DNA of 64,000 nucleotides from Tenodera sinensis (Eukaryota; Arthropoda; Insecta; Mantodea; Mantidae): positions 62,500,787-62,564,786 of the forward strand of contig CM060965.1 in NCBI GenBank assembly GCA_030765045.1, given 5' to 3'. Made by a program: the position numbers and the translations under genes. The notes under the pieces were generated by a model. It was not told the DNA's origin and made no database searches. It was given only the letters and a program-made list of their open reading frames with translations. Within the stretch, counting starts at the first letter, position 1. Each line of letters opens with the position of its first letter. Shown here piece after piece: positions 28,833 to 41,114 of the stretch.

Positions 28833-29275
28833 TGTTGAGCAGGAGTCTCGGAGACTTCTCCGAAACCCGTAAATATGAGATAATTAGGAGATGAACATTG
28901 AGAGCATCATGACGCGGAGTTTTCGCGCCATGAAATTGGAGGGGTTTTTGAGGGGAAGTCCGAGGTGACTTCTGACCGGGAGTGCACGGAAAAGGCAGAA
29001 CCCAGAGAGAGCGGTTCGGTGAGACTTAACCTCCAGAATCTGGACGGAACGGGTCACTACACTCGTCGCCCATATCTCCGAGCGAGCACTACTTGCATTC
29101 CGGATCCTCGAGTGTGAGGACACATTATATTTAATAGTAACAATCTTCGGTCTTAGTAAAGACACAGTCACGACTTAACGTTGTTAGTAACGATCGGCAA
29201 ATCTCATTCAGTCTTATTTTGGTGAGAATAAAAGTATTCAAACGAGAGTTCTGGTTTTATTCGCAAACACCCACG
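28833..29275 (+). mobile_element. Candidate LTR
   Basis: The segment starts TGTTGAGCAGGAGTCTCG and contains AATAAA (29227-29232) about 45 bp before a plausible CA end. It has GC-rich content unlike its surroundings and is followed within ~35 bp by a 24-codon frame starting MPEQPEQKSPESS that ends abruptly. The layout resembles a 5' LTR plus the first codons of gag. No second copy lies in the window. Confidence 0.4.
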
Positions 29276-29359
29276 CATACCCTGAGGTTAAAATCACATG
29301 CCAGAGCAGCCGGAGCAGAAATCACCAGAAAGCAGCATTCCGCATAGAATAGCGGAACG

Positions 29360-30210
29360 GAGGAGCGGGTAATTCCACATCAAAGCTAGTCCGTTTTTCA
29401 CAATTCATAATGAAAAGTCTTGGAACATAAAGTAAATGAATAGTAGAAACAGCTGAAAACATTATTATAACAAAAAATAATAAATGCAAATTAAACATGA
29501 AACAGTCTTAATTTTAAAATGAAACAGTCTTACGCATTTGGTTGAATTTCCACGAACTTCTTCACGCTAATGACAGCTCCCAAAATATATTAATTCCCTT
29601 ACTACAGAATTTTACATTCATAATTCAGGTTTGTTATCCAATAACGGCACAACTTCCATATTTCTGCAAAAAGAATTAAGTGAGAAGAACGTCTTCGAAG
29701 TTTCCTCTGTGCAGAAAATAGGCCATGGAAGGAAACGAGATAAACAGAAGGTACAAAATCAGGTCTATATGCTCGCTATAGCAGCAGTTCTATTCCTTCC
29801 AATTCGGTGAATGTTTTCATGTTTTCTCAAGCGGCTTAGAGTATCTCATTTTTCTGTTACCTTGAGTAACTTATGCAGAGTGTATACAAATTTAAAATCG
29901 TTCTGGGTGTTGAGAATAAAGTTCTGCAAATCTATTTAAAAACATTCTAATCACTTACATCTTGAAAATTTAATCAAATACCATTACTTTGCAGAGTTTG
30001 TATAACAATGACCTTTGTAAGCCGATGCTTCCCCATCCACTGTTATGAAATATGAGGTTTCGTGTAATATACTCACATTTTATCGCATGTGACTTTTTTC
30101 CTGAAAAACTTGTCATCTATAAGAATGGTTAAGCTAACGGCAGATATCCACCAGCTTGGAGTAAATTTACGATTAAAAGTTCTACAGCTTCGTATGAACT
30201 ATACATATAT
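29360..30210. other. No recognised feature
   Basis: AT-rich; a duplicated TGAAACAGTCTTA at 29498-29533 only. Confidence 0.6.
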
Positions 30211-30211
30211 G

Positions 30212-30700
30212 GTAACCAAGCGAGTTGAGCGAGTGTGAGACTCGCATTCGGAGGTCCCGGTTTCAATACCCGATGACCGCGCACTCTGACTTGGGTTTTT
30301 CCGTGGTTTCTCCATGCCACTTGGGTGAGTGCTGTCGGTTTCCCTTCCATCATTTCCCTTCATTCCATTCCTATCATCTTTCAGGAGTGCTTCCAGGTGA
30401 GTGTTGCTGGCGGTGCCTGACACATAGTACGGATGCCTGCGCATGTAAACTGCTGTTCTCGCCGCTATGTGGCGTTTGGGCGGCCCTGTCCTCCGTGGGG
30501 AGGAGGGGGACTCTTGTACGACATCGGACCCGTGGTGTGGTCGTTGATCGCCTGGACCTGGCACTGGGATGAAGAGATCTCAGCATTGTTAGAGACTTCC
30601 ACGCGGCTCTGTGGCTGCAAACCTATGGCATCTTGCGGTTCGCTCACCCCACTCCTGCCTCCTGGGTGTGTTAGCCAGAATTGAATTGCATAGGTCGAAG
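30212..30700 (+). mobile_element. tRNA-derived SINE, family A, long form
   Basis: Plus-strand counterpart of 5830-6390: AACCAAGCGAGTTGAGCGAG head, GTCCCGGTTTCAATACCC B box, GGGTTTTTCCGTGGTTTCTC, TTCCATTCCTATCATCTTTC, and the same 3' domain with AAACTGCTGTTCTCGCCGCT and AGAGACTTCCACGCGGCTCT. Length ~490 bp. Confidence 0.8.
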
Positions 30701-30704
30701 TGTG

Positions 30705-31680
30705 CAATGTGTCCCCTTCCGTATATACCTTAACCCTTATATATGGTATCCCTCGACACACCAAATTCTTCTGAAAGACTATGAATACCTTTTATGGAAT
30801 GTTCTTTTAAAACGTTGCCCGTATGCCTATTAAAATGTCCGTAACTTAGGTCTTTCAGGACGTGTCAGCTCTTTAATGTTTTCTTCTTCGTTATTGAAGC
30901 TGGAACCATTATCCCACATGCTCGCCGATATCTGTCCTTCCAGTTCAAATTGTCTTCGAGTGGCGGTGGCAGCAGTTTTTAAGCTTGTTCCCAGTAGGAT
31001 AGCGATTTATGAAAATTTCAACCTCAAAATAGTTGACAACTTGCAAAGCAAAAAGCTAAAAAAGCACTAAATTATTAGACAACCTAATAATTTCTGAAAA
31101 GCCTGCTGTTGAAAATATCTTCAGATAATGAGAATTCGAAAACCAAAAGCAATGAGCAATGTGGTATCTGTAAAACGTCTTATCCTTAAAGTCTAAATAA
31201 ACTTAATGCTAAAGCACTTCTATTTCCTTGAGTATATTTTTCACATCTTCCTGTACTACCCAAAGAATCATGTATATAAAATACTCACAGTGATTATCAC
31301 ATGTGCACCGAAACATTCTGACATCCAGTCAAAAATGGTCAAAATAATTCTGCACAAGTTTTTTTTTTTTTTTTTTTTGTTTTTTTTTTTTTTTTTTTAA
31401 AGACCAAGAAAAAGATAACATAAAATGCTTGTTTTACAGGATATTTGTTGCCTAATACATCACAACAGATTTCTGGATTGTGAAAGACCTCAATAACCGA
31501 AGTAAAACATCTGAAGATACGTTTTTTGCTTTGTTCGGTACAAAAAGGCCTAAATGTTCAAAAAGTGTTTGGAAACTGTGGCAGTATTGCCCGAGCTACT
31601 AGTGGGCCATTTTTCCCTTGGAAACGTCTAAAGCTAGTTCAACTGTTTGATGCGACTGTAGTTGATGTTCCTTCCTCATA
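30705..31680. other. No recognised feature
   Basis: Contains the poly(T) tract at 31361. No gene recognised. Confidence 0.55.
31361..31398 (+). repeat. Poly(T) tract
   Basis: T17-G-T18; the complement could be the poly(A) tail of a minus-strand retroposon, but no recognisable element lies above it. Confidence 0.8.
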
Positions 31681-31684
31681 CTTT

Positions 31685-31900
31685 GTGCCCTCCCCTGTAG
31701 CATGGTGGTAGCGTGTCTGCCTCATGGATAAGGGTTTTCCGAGGTTTTCCCTTACCCTGAGAAGATGAATGTCAGGTAACTAAAGGTCTATGAACCTCGG
31801 GCTCATTTGAGCATCATTTCATCCATTTGATTCATGGACTTCTAATATGACACTATGTTGGAGGAGGTTAAAGAAAAAGAAAGAAAAAAAACTCATGCTT
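31685..31900 (+). mobile_element. tRNA-derived SINE, family D
   Basis: The head CCCTGTAGCATGGTGGTAGC resembles an A box. The B box is deleted. The body CGAGGTTTTCCCTTACCCTG, AACCTCGGGCTCATTTGAGC, GACACTATGTTGGAGGAGGT and an A-rich tail (AAAGAAAAAGAAAG) match 10320-10612. Confidence 0.75.
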
Positions 31901-31904
31901 TACG

Positions 31905-32615
31905 ACTTTGAAACAAGTGCATTGCTCTCAATAGCTAGGATGTGGTCAAAATCATTTCGGAAGTAATGTCCTGGTGGATTTATCTTAAAAGTTAAAAGAA
32001 AAACTTGAGTACTTTTACTTCTAGTTTCTTTTAACGTAAGATTTGTTGTGAGGGTGCTAAGAATATCCCTAGTAATCCTCTTCTTTTCACTGTATAATTT
32101 AGTTCAGGTAATTTAACCAGTGTAGGTACAACTTAAACAAGTCAACTTCAAAAACATGTCGAAACATGGATGAAACAGCATTGCTGTAAAGGCAAGCTGT
32201 GCAGATGGAAACTCAAGCACTCTAGTCTCCTGCATTTTTTTCTCTCTGTGCTACGGGAATTCACACAGAATGATGAATAGTGTGCCATCCGGGGGTGGGG
32301 ATATGAGAACCACTAAAATCATATTAACCTCCGATTCAGCAGAAGGAAAAGACTATGAGCGACTCTCGACTGATCAAAATTACTCTTCCAACTTTTAAAA
32401 TAGATGTCTCTTTACTGCACCTCTTGATGCACACCCTTAAACATTTTGGAGACATCACATACTTTCGGGTATATTTTTCTAACACATTAATATTTAACAT
32501 CCACTGCTTATATCACAGATAAGCCACAAGAAGAACGTTGCATGTCACTTGTTAAAACAAATACTAATGTGGTAATAATTGTGCGTAAGATTGTTTTTAA
32601 TTCCATAAGGACATA
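31905..32615. other. No recognised feature
   Basis: Unique-looking AT-rich sequence without long frames. Confidence 0.6.
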
Positions 32616-32619
32616 TAAT

Positions 32620-32830
32620 ACGCTGACCCCGTAGAACACCAGCCTGTTGTGCAAGGAGTCCCGGGTTGGATTCCCAGCTGAAAAGTTGGGAATTTTCTTT
32701 AACTAGAATTATTGCCTCTCCTCCCCAGAGTCCAGAAATATGAATGGCAATGTGAATGTCTGTGTGAATTTAATGTAATAGGTTGATCCAAAGTACTAGA
32801 AACCCGAAGTTCAGAACCGCCGCTGAGTGA
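32620..32830 (+). mobile_element. tRNA-derived SINE, family E
   Basis: The head is CGCTGACCCCGTAGAACACC and the B box GTCCCGGGTTGGATTCCCAG, then TTATTGCCTCTCCTCCCCAG, AGTCCAGAAATATGAATGGC, AATGTGAATGTCTGTGTGAA and a 3' end AATTTAATGTAATAG shared with 22470-22600. Confidence 0.75.
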
Positions 32831-32908
32831 GAGCACCATTTCAGTTGACCAATTGTTCCAAAAAGGTTAAAAGCGTCCGATGTGACCATCGATATTAAAG
32901 GCGGTATA

Positions 32909-33575
32909 TACAGGATGGAAGGCAAGACATTACATTCCTTCTAATATGTGCTTCATAGAAGCATTACAAACACAAAAGTCGAATGGCATTTTGTTCTTTG
33001 ATCAGCCGATTTCAAAAAATAAGCAGTTTTTTATCCAAGTTGGATGCGTAATTCCATAAGAATGTGCAAAGATAACAGTTTTTTACTTGTAAGATGCTTA
33101 GAGTAACTTATTTCTGACATAGCTTCGGTAGTAATTATGGGGCATAACACACGGCTTCGAAATAATTGATCACTTAAAAGACGTGAAGGAATACTCTGAG
33201 TTGCTATTTCTGAGATGACGTAACTCGACAACATTGCGTTGAGGTTAGTCAGGGAATTGACCTGGTTTGTGGATGTAAACAGCTTTCGCTTTCGGCAATG
33301 TTTTGGGAGCTAACGCTTGTGATTGGCCTACACTGTCACAGTAAACAGGCAAGGACAAAGCAGGGTTAGAGTTTGTTTTTAAAACGCACCGTTACGCTGT
33401 TTGATTATGTACGGAGCTAGGGAAAGTGACCACCCACACAATTTGCAATGTTAACAGGTTGTTTTCGATAAAGCTAACATATCTCCATAGGAAACGGTCA
33501 AAACCGTAAGATACAAAATGTGTTCCAAAAACCGAGATCATTGAATTAAAGTAATGACTTCCCTTCCACCCGGTA
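32909..33575. mobile_element. TA-flanked TIR element (mariner-like MITE)
   Basis: The left end TACAGGATGGAAGGCAAGAC (followed by ATTAC) and the complement of the right end TACCGGGTGGAAGGGAAGTC (also followed by ATTAC) form ~25-bp imperfect terminal inverted repeats. TATA at both edges fits a TA target duplication. No transposase is recognised inside. Confidence 0.6.
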
Positions 33576-33686
33576 TATTTAATATTAAAACAAGATATAA
33601 TAGGGCTCTACTGTATAATACACTGCCGTCACATATGTGTATATGTGTAGTGGTGTATAATTTAGTGTGTTAATCAATTTCATATA

Positions 33687-35110
33687 CCAGGTGGCCCATT
33701 TCATCCCATATTGGCGTAAGTACGAGTAAGAACGCCAGATTCTAGCCATAGAGAGGGCAGTGGCCTCAGCGGAGACGCGAGGTGAGAGGCAGTTGAACTA
33801 GCGTGTGTAGTCCGAGATAATAGGCAGGAGCAGTATAAACAACCGAGATGGTCTCACTTTACTTACAGGATTTTTATTTTCCAGGGAATAAACTCCCTCT
33901 TTATGTGGTACTGTAGTCTAACATTACAAATTACGGATTGTAAAGTGCAAGCATGAGGGCACTCAATGTTCCATCGCTTCTTATTAATGTTATTGATGCA
34001 TTTATTACTTTTTATTATAATTATAATTATTATTATTTATTGTTTTTATTTCTGTAGTTATTCTGGTTGTTATTTATATTTCTATATCATTAATATATAG
34101 TATTATTAATGTTTATTATTAATATTATTATTTTGTAGGAATAGACGTGGCATCCGTACAAATTCCACCTCAACCAACAACTCTGTGGCAATGGTTCTAC
34201 CCATAGTGTTGAATAGTGTACGAGGGTGACACCCTTGACTTTCTTGAAAGTGTTCTTTGAAGAGATGAAGGCTATTTCAACAACTATGCCGCTTGAGTAG
34301 ACACAACATGCACTACTGGGTCCCTCACAATCCTCACTGGGTTCGAAAAACTTCGGTGTGGTATTCTTGAGGTCAATGCTATCGGATATGTCTTTCTCCC
34401 AGCCAGACATAGAAGACCACGTTATCTGGAATTACTGCAAGATGAGCTTCAGGATTATGTTGATGAGGTTTTCCACTTGTGTTAAAACACTGTGCACCAC
34501 CTTGTTATTATGAACCTGTAAAGGTCCATTTCAGCTAGTTGTACCCTGGCCAACAAGGCCAACAAGACATCATTTTCAACACCTACTCCATGAATGAAGT
34601 CAGCAAATTAGTAGTGATTGATGATAATAGCGACGAAAATAATATAATAATAAACCATAACACTAACAAAAACATTAATATTGATATAATAATGATAATG
34701 ATACTAAAACAAAATTACAATAAAACTACTGATTATGATACTCATGTTAATGATAATAGGTGATAACAATAATAATGATGGTGATAAACATACTAATAAA
34801 ATAACAAATCAACACAACAATAATAACTACGAACAAAAATTAAGAGAATAAACAAATAATGATGATGATGATGATGATGATAATATAATGGTGATAATCA
34901 TTCCCTGGGAGATAAAGATCCTGTAAGTATTGTCTATTACCACGGACTACACACGCTAGTTCAACTGCCTCTCAGCTTACGCCTTCGCTGAGAGGCAGAA
35001 GACGCCAGTGCCCTCTCTATGGCTAGAATGCTACCGTAGACTTCTGTAACTGTTTTAACGCATTAGGGGTTATCAAGTTACGCCAATGCCGGATGAAGTG
35101 GGTCACCAGG
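33687..35110. mobile_element. TIR element with ~210-bp inverted arms
   Basis: The left arm 33687-33900 (CCAGGTGGCCCATTTCATCC...) and the right arm 34893-35110 (complement CCTGGTGACCCACTTCATCC...) share long blocks such as CTAGCCATAGAGAGGGCA and GAACTAGCGTGTGTAGTCC. TA is present at both edges. The 1-kb centre is AT-rich simple sequence plus a unique ~300-bp piece (34120-34430). A related single arm occurs at 26565-26837. Confidence 0.7.
34860..34884 (+). repeat. (ATG)n microsatellite
   Basis: Seven to eight ATG/GAT units inside the TIR element, in an AAT/ATA-rich stretch. Confidence 0.9.
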
Positions 35111-35339
35111 TATAATTCTATTAAATTGAATTTCACCTTTTTAATAATGACCAGAATGTAATTTCCTCTATTGTTTAAGGTATAATATGCGTATTTTTGA
35201 GAAATTTAGCAGTTTGACTCATTTTCAGATTTTATGGTTTGAGAAGTACGCGAACTAAGCCATTTATTCTACTTTTTATCTATTTATTTTTATTCTGAGA
35301 AAACTAGTTTATATTATAAATTATTTTCATTATTATCAT

Positions 35340-35860
35340 TTTTAAGGTTTGGACGTCATTCAAGTTTCGTTCCATCTCCATTAATCAAATTCGTCTCTCC
35401 ATCAGTGCCATGGTCTTTCTGTGTTACGTTTCTCTAGTGGTTTGAATTCTGTTGATATTTTTAGTAATCTTCCTTTATCATTCTTTGAACTTGATATCTC
35501 CTAGTGTAATTTCTATCGATTCAAATTTTCTTTTATACTTCCTATGTAGAGCCTAAGTTTCACTTAAATATAGAAGTACAAACGCTGCCATGATTTTATA
35601 AAATTTTATTTGTGTGTTCTTTCTTCTAAGTTTTAGTGATCTCATTATGAGGCATTTGAGATTAAGTATATGGAGTTCATTGTCTATGTCTGTTAAGTCA
35701 CAGTTCGGCTATCTATATATTGGAATGGGTTTGAGGATATTGTCATTTACAACCATTTTTGCTTCTAACGTATTCTCTACCATCAAGCACTAAAACATTG
35801 ATTTTATTATTTCATATCTTTAGTTTGTAATTCAGAAATAATATATTTAGTATATTTAAG
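35340..35860 (-). pseudogene. Non-LTR retrotransposon reverse-transcriptase remnant
   Basis: The minus strand reads CDLTDIDNELHILNLKCLIM, then RSLKLRRKNTQIKFYKIMAA and FVLLYLSET. The 'K..FYK.M..P.LLYGSETW' block is characteristic of the region after the palm domain in LINE reverse transcriptases. Stops and frameshifts follow (ALHRKYKRKFESIEI). The catalytic FADD box is not within the preserved part. It is an old copy. Confidence 0.6.
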
Positions 35861-35899
35861 TTCATTTGTTAGTTATCTTCTGATTCTTTAATTACTACT

Positions 35900-36265
35900 T
35901 ATTCGTAATCAGGTTATGCCCACAAATTTTAAGTTGTACATTTTATTTTTCATGCAAATACCCTACAAATATGGTATTTTAATCATAATGGTTTGAGACA
36001 TTTTTTGGAAAATGAAAATAGTCCATGAAAATAGTCCATGTCGGGGAGATTTTATTGAAAATTATGTCGCTTCTTTAAAAAAGTACTAAACTTACATATC
36101 ATGTTCAATATTTATCCCACACTTTGTGCTTGAGTCCTGCTCCTCACAGATAAACACATACAGAAATATGTATGAGGATATTTTTCTAAGGAAGCCCTTT
36201 TTTAATTCAGAGGGTCTCAAAAACTGTATCTCCGTCTGTATATACAGACTTTTAAATTTATTTTA
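35900..36265 (-). repeat. Diverged R1 fragment
   Basis: Minus-strand modules TTTGTAGGGTATTTGCATG, ATGATTAAAATACCATA and GAGACCCTCTGAATT recall R1 with substantial divergence. A duplicated 15-mer (GAAAATAGTCCATGA) occurs at 36016-36043. Confidence 0.45.
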
Positions 36266-36454
36266 AATGGAATGCGGTATGAATTGAAAACCTGGATTTT
36301 TGTGTAACCAATCTGATACGTTTTAAATTTAACTAATATATAGGTATCTGCTTTTACTAAATAAACTCAATAGTTGCATCAAAGTGAAGTGCAGGTATTA
36401 AAGTTGTACGGTATCGTAAATCTAAGGGGTTTAGAAATGGCAATTAAAATTCTT

Positions 36455-36815
36455 CTTCTTTACCTGATTACCCTCCCTAATGCAGGACTTATACTCCCTA
36501 GGACTTACAAGACACTGCCTAGGGTCAGACGCATGTCGGGGAGCAGAGGAACGTATGGACTGGACAGAGTGAAGACCTGGAAGCGGGTGGTCAGCCAAGC
36601 ACCAGGTATGAGAGTAAGGAAGAGGATGATACGAAATGCAGGCGAAATCGATGAATGGAAAGGTGATGATGGAGCAATGAGTGGCAGGGGAAATCGAAGA
36701 CAACCCACCCAGACCCTACTTAGTTCACCAAGAATACTACATGTGATTTCCTGGCAACGAACCGGGCCTAGGTGGTGCTAGGCGAACGATCTAACCGCTC
36801 GACCACAGCACCACG
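36455..36815 (-). mobile_element. tRNA-derived SINE, family B
   Basis: The minus strand reads GTGCTGTGGTCGAGCGGTTA (A box), CCCGGTTCGTTGCC (B box), GGTGAACTAAGTAGGGTCTG, TTGCTCCATCATCACCTTTC and CTTGGCTGACCACCCGCTTC. The overlapping plus-strand 135-codon frame is antisense SINE sequence. Confidence 0.78.
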
Positions 36816-36819
36816 AAAT

Positions 36820-38210
36820 ACAGAAAGTAATATGAGTGCAAAAATCAGATATTTTGTTCCAGATTCATAAACGACCGTAGGGCAAATAGAAATAAACGCA
36901 AGATTTTCATCTTGATGTAACGAAAATATATTATTTATACTGATATTTATGTAGTTCTGAGTTTTTTCAGTTTGTGGAGAAAAATCACCATCGATTCGAA
37001 GCAGCCACTTATTGAATTGTGTTGATTAGTTTGACTTTTTATATATGGCTGATGTTATTTTTAATGGAAATATTTTAAATATATAGCATTGAAAATAAAA
37101 TTGTCATAGCTATTTTTGAGTAAGAGAGATATCCAAAAAAATTAAATGTTAAACGTAGTTGGATTTCTCATCGGTTCTCCGTACCGAAGTCTTACGACTG
37201 AACAACTGTAGTAAGATACACCAAGTGTATTAGGTGTGTAATTTTCAAAGCGAACTCAAACATGAAGAGATATCACACCTCAAGACCATTTTCATTTTAC
37301 AACGTTTTCTTTACATTTCCAATTAACCACTAATATGATTTGGTTAATTGTATTTCATAATTGAAACGATTATTTTTTAAAGGAGTCAAGGGGCAAACAT
37401 TAATAACATGAATAGGCACGGTTTATATTTCTTGGATATAGGCACTTCATTTAGCACAGAAAGGACTCAAGTGCCATTGCCGCAATGCTATTTAAAAGAC
37501 GTGAGAATATTGTTTTTATTATTGAAAGTAGTCAAGCGATCGCTCTTGACCCTTCTCAAATCCAAACTGCGCTTACGTGGTGGCCATGATACTACACATA
37601 TTCACATGAAACCTGCAGCAGAGAAGCAGACCTTTAAGATTTCTGTTTACAAACAATGCCATTACAACAAATAAACAAAAGGAAAAGTAGTGGTCAGTAA
37701 GTTCTTGGAGCAGTTAAGTCTACAATCACTCTGCGGAAAATCAGTCTCCAAACTTACCATAGAAAATGCCTTATCCAGAAGAAAAGGTGTTTTTAGTACC
37801 ATTATATCACTATTACATTTTAATACAACCAGAGTTTAATTGTAAACAAACAACAGCTGCTTATAGATCTTAAAGAGTTGTATTGCCGTTCTTTATTTTC
37901 GTACCCAAAATCGTAAAGAAAAATCAGATCTGAAAACTAGAAGTTTCGTTGGCTACGAAGATTTTTGAATGCCCAACTGTAAGCAAGGACGCACCAATAG
38001 ATGTTTCAGTTTGAAGGGACCATGACAAACTGGTTCTTTTTTCTTTTATTTTGCTTTTATAATTATGTATTGTAGATTGTGTGACAACAATAGCTTATAT
38101 TTAAACTGTAAATGTGATATTTCATATTAAAATGTAAGATCCTTTACTTAAAACACACAACAACAAAAACTGGTTAGAAAAACATTTTACTTCAAATGTT
38201 CTCGTTAATT
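36820..38210. other. No recognised gene
   Basis: One 88-codon plus frame (37408-37674) without motifs. GTCAAGCGATCGCTCTTGAC (37533-37552) is a near-perfect palindrome. AAAGGAGTCAAGGGGC (37379) weakly recalls the MITE terminus at 38213. Confidence 0.5.
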
Positions 38211-38212
38211 AC

Positions 38213-38413
38213 TGAAAGGGGTCAAGTGCACAATTTTCAAAAACTTATCATAAAGAGGTGTAGGTACATGAAACATTCTTTTTTGTGAGATACCTGGCAT
38301 CCTCTATACCTTAAATCAAAGCTATCACAATCCATAAAAAATTATTTTTCTTGTGGGAAAGATTTGTTTTTAAGTTATCTCAACATCATGATTTGTGCAC
38401 TTGACCCCTTTCA
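38213..38413. mobile_element. 201-bp MITE-like inverted-repeat element
   Basis: A perfect 21-bp terminal inverted repeat occurs at 38213-38233 and 38393-38413 (TGAAAGGGGTCAAGTGCAC plus AA). The interior is non-coding. No clear target duplication is visible. Confidence 0.6.
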
Positions 38414-38414
38414 A

Positions 38415-39285
38415 ACATAAGCTATTCAGTTGTTCATACACGTGGCAAGTGCGAAAGAAAAATTATTATAAAAACTCATGTTTATTAGGAAATTGTATTT
38501 CTTGCACTGATTCAGATAACTCATTCAGTTCCTTTACGTATTCCAAAAATGAGCAAGATAGCGGACTAGTACATAACATGTAGTGTCACCAACTGCCGCC
38601 AGAGGGTCAGAACACGGCCTGTAGGACATCAAAATCCTGGAGCTTGCGCCCTGCCGAAAAAACCACGTGCGGAACATGGTAGTCGATACCTGTGGACTGC
38701 AGTAGTGGGCATGCACGCCACTAGATGTCAGGCGTTGCTCCACTCCCAGTTCGCTACAGAATTGCAACAAGTTAAAACAGTCACGCACAGAGGCACAACT
38801 CAAGTTTGTTGACCATCTCATTGTCTTAATGAAACACTAAGTTTTGATGTGGGGATCATTTTCATAGCTTTGTGGATACTAGATCGTGAACTGCGTTTGT
38901 TATTTTAGTTCATACCTGGTATCATCTACCGTGTCGGGATTTAAGATTTAGTTTTGAAATTGCCCACATAACACAACACATTGTAGCTCAGGAGAGTACT
39001 ACGTTTAAGTTTAAAAATTAATTACCTCAGTACGAAAGACTGAAAGCTTCTAAATGTCTATGTGAGGATTATAAAACGTCAGTAATAGGGGAACACACAA
39101 CTGAAAGTGTGATTTTCTAAAGTTTTCAGCCAATTTAGCTGAAACGTTATTTTTAATGCTGTCTTATATCAACATTTCAATTACAGTGATATGTCGTTTA
39201 GCTTCCGAGTTATGAAATGATAAATCTGGATATTACTATCCTATGCGAAATGCTCCACTAGATGCAATTTTTAAAAATTACCGTT
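38415..39285. other. No recognised gene
   Basis: A GC-richer 95-codon minus frame (38534-38821) has no motif I can name. Confidence 0.5.
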
Positions 39286-39288
39286 TTC

Positions 39289-40125
39289 ACTTTCTCTGCT
39301 TCGTACTTTAGTAGAGAAAGTATTGTATTCCACCCAAAAATTCTATGTCGAATTTGAGTGGAAATAATGTTTTAAGGCCTGAATCCAAAAAAGCAATTTT
39401 AGAAAAAGGTCCGCGTGTATGTCTATCAGTCTGTGAACAGCATAAATCAAAAACAAAAACTTGGTTAAAAACCAAAGTTAGTATTTAAGTTTAATGTCTT
39501 TCAAAGGTGTTACACGAAGCTTTTGATAAAAATTCTTCCACCCTAAACTACTCTTTACAGGGAACATTTTTTGAAAATTTTGATTTTCTTGAAAATGACT
39601 AACGATTTTGATTAAAATGCTAAATGTTTGAGATACTTCATGGCCAATGAAATGTATTCCTGAATTTTCTGGATATAACCCGTGTAATCCTATTTACTCT
39701 GGATGACTTTTGCATAACTGGTAAACCTTAAGAAATAGACCAAGTCTTTCTACGCAAAAGATGTAGATCTTGCTGAAACACAATTTATGTGTAAGTAAAT
39801 CTTTTTGTAGAGTGAACTATTTGTAAATATTCCTTGTTAGCTGTGGGAACATTGGACTGTATACTTCTGTCAAATGAAACATCGTTATTCATTTTTCATT
39901 TAGGTATTAACCATGCAAGCAGAACGGAATTTGAAAGCTTTAAAAGATTTAACTATCGCTCAGAGTCTACTGTATTTCAATATTCTCCTTGTAACTGCAA
40001 AAAGACAAAAATAAGATAGTTTCTGCAAGTGTTTATCTCAGCTAACACGTAGAGGATATAAGAATAAGAGTTTGTTAGAATGGTTAATACAAGAGTAGTG
40101 AAAGTCATGTGAGCGCAACACATGA
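39289..40125 (+). repeat. Full-length R1 repeat copy
   Basis: About 840 bp. It starts ACTTTCTCTGCTTCG, pairs with TAGTAGAGAAAGTATTG, has no expanded microsatellite (GTCCGCGTGTATGTCTATC instead), and ends GTAGTGAAAGTCATGTGAGC. It is probably closest to the unexpanded ancestral state. Confidence 0.8.
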
Positions 40126-40129
40126 GACT

Positions 40130-40945
40130 TTTTTAAACTTCTGTTATATTTATATAATTATACGAGTACGCACAAATCCGTCATATAATTTTGTTCTACT
40201 GGCCTTAGTTCAAAATAAAATAAGTTTTAAATTCTGTCATTTTGAATTTCTAGTTTTAAGTTCTATATATCTTTCAAAATTAATAACTTAAAAACCGTTC
40301 ATACTAAAAAAGGTACTATATTTAACATTTACTGTTAGCGTTTTGGGAATTTAAATGGCTAATTTCAAAAGATGAATGAAAAGTGCATCGAGGGAATATT
40401 TTCAAAAAGTGAATATGGTGCAAACAAGAGTGTTCAAAAAGCCTAAATTTTAAAACGTAAAACATCTTTATTCTGTATTTTTAGCATACACTATATAGAT
40501 ACAGATATTTGTAATATAAAAAGTAAAACATATTTTGAATTCATGGGCTCGAGGTATTTTTAAAGTCATGGAATATACATGCGAATTTTTGCGAGATTGA
40601 TATTAAATTTCAGTAGTGTTGTAACTATTACTGTCTATAATATAAATTAATTTGATTTTGGTCTATTAGACCGTAAGTATTTACCACAGTAATTTTTACT
40701 TTCTCTATGACGACTATTAGATAAAGACAGCAAGCAGTATATCCACAAGTTTGATATCGAGAATTCGCCGGAAGTTGCATGTTCTAAGACTGGAATACCC
40801 TTCTCCCAAAAACACATTTTTGAAAAAGCTCCTCTGATGAACATTAAGACTAAAAACAAAATGTTTATCAAATACGAAAAACGTTTCTTATATTTAATTT
40901 TCTCAAAAACCCCTCTTACAATTTTCACAAAAATTCCGCACATTT
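40130..40945. other. No recognised feature
   Basis: AT-rich; the 98-codon minus frame 40647-40943 has a basic C-terminus but no motif. Confidence 0.55.
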
Positions 40946-40949
40946 AAAA

Positions 40950-41110
40950 TTTTACATGACAAAATGTATATCTTGAACTTTCTGGGAATTGGTGTGAGAA
41001 GTCTCTTCTTTCGAGAAGAATGTTGTATAGCCGGTAAGAGTTACTATAGAACAAAACCTTACTAGAGAAAACTGAAGATCTTTTTAATTTAATTTAAATT
41101 TATCTGAAAT
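40950..41110 (+). repeat. Diverged R1 internal fragment
   Basis: ATGACAAAATGTATATCTTG, then AACTTTCTGGGAATTGG and GCCGGTAAGAGTTACTATAG follow the R1 order ('...GAATTTTCTGGCTATAGCC ... CTGGTAAACC'). Confidence 0.5.
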
Positions 41111-41114
41111 AATT

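Noticed and set aside
30129..30764. Frames up to 121 codons on both strands
   Set aside because: Sequence is a family A SINE.
36374..36781. 135-codon plus frame
   Set aside because: Antisense family B SINE.
40647..40943. 98-codon minus frame as a gene
   Set aside because: AT-rich, no motif, overlaps a diverged R1 region.
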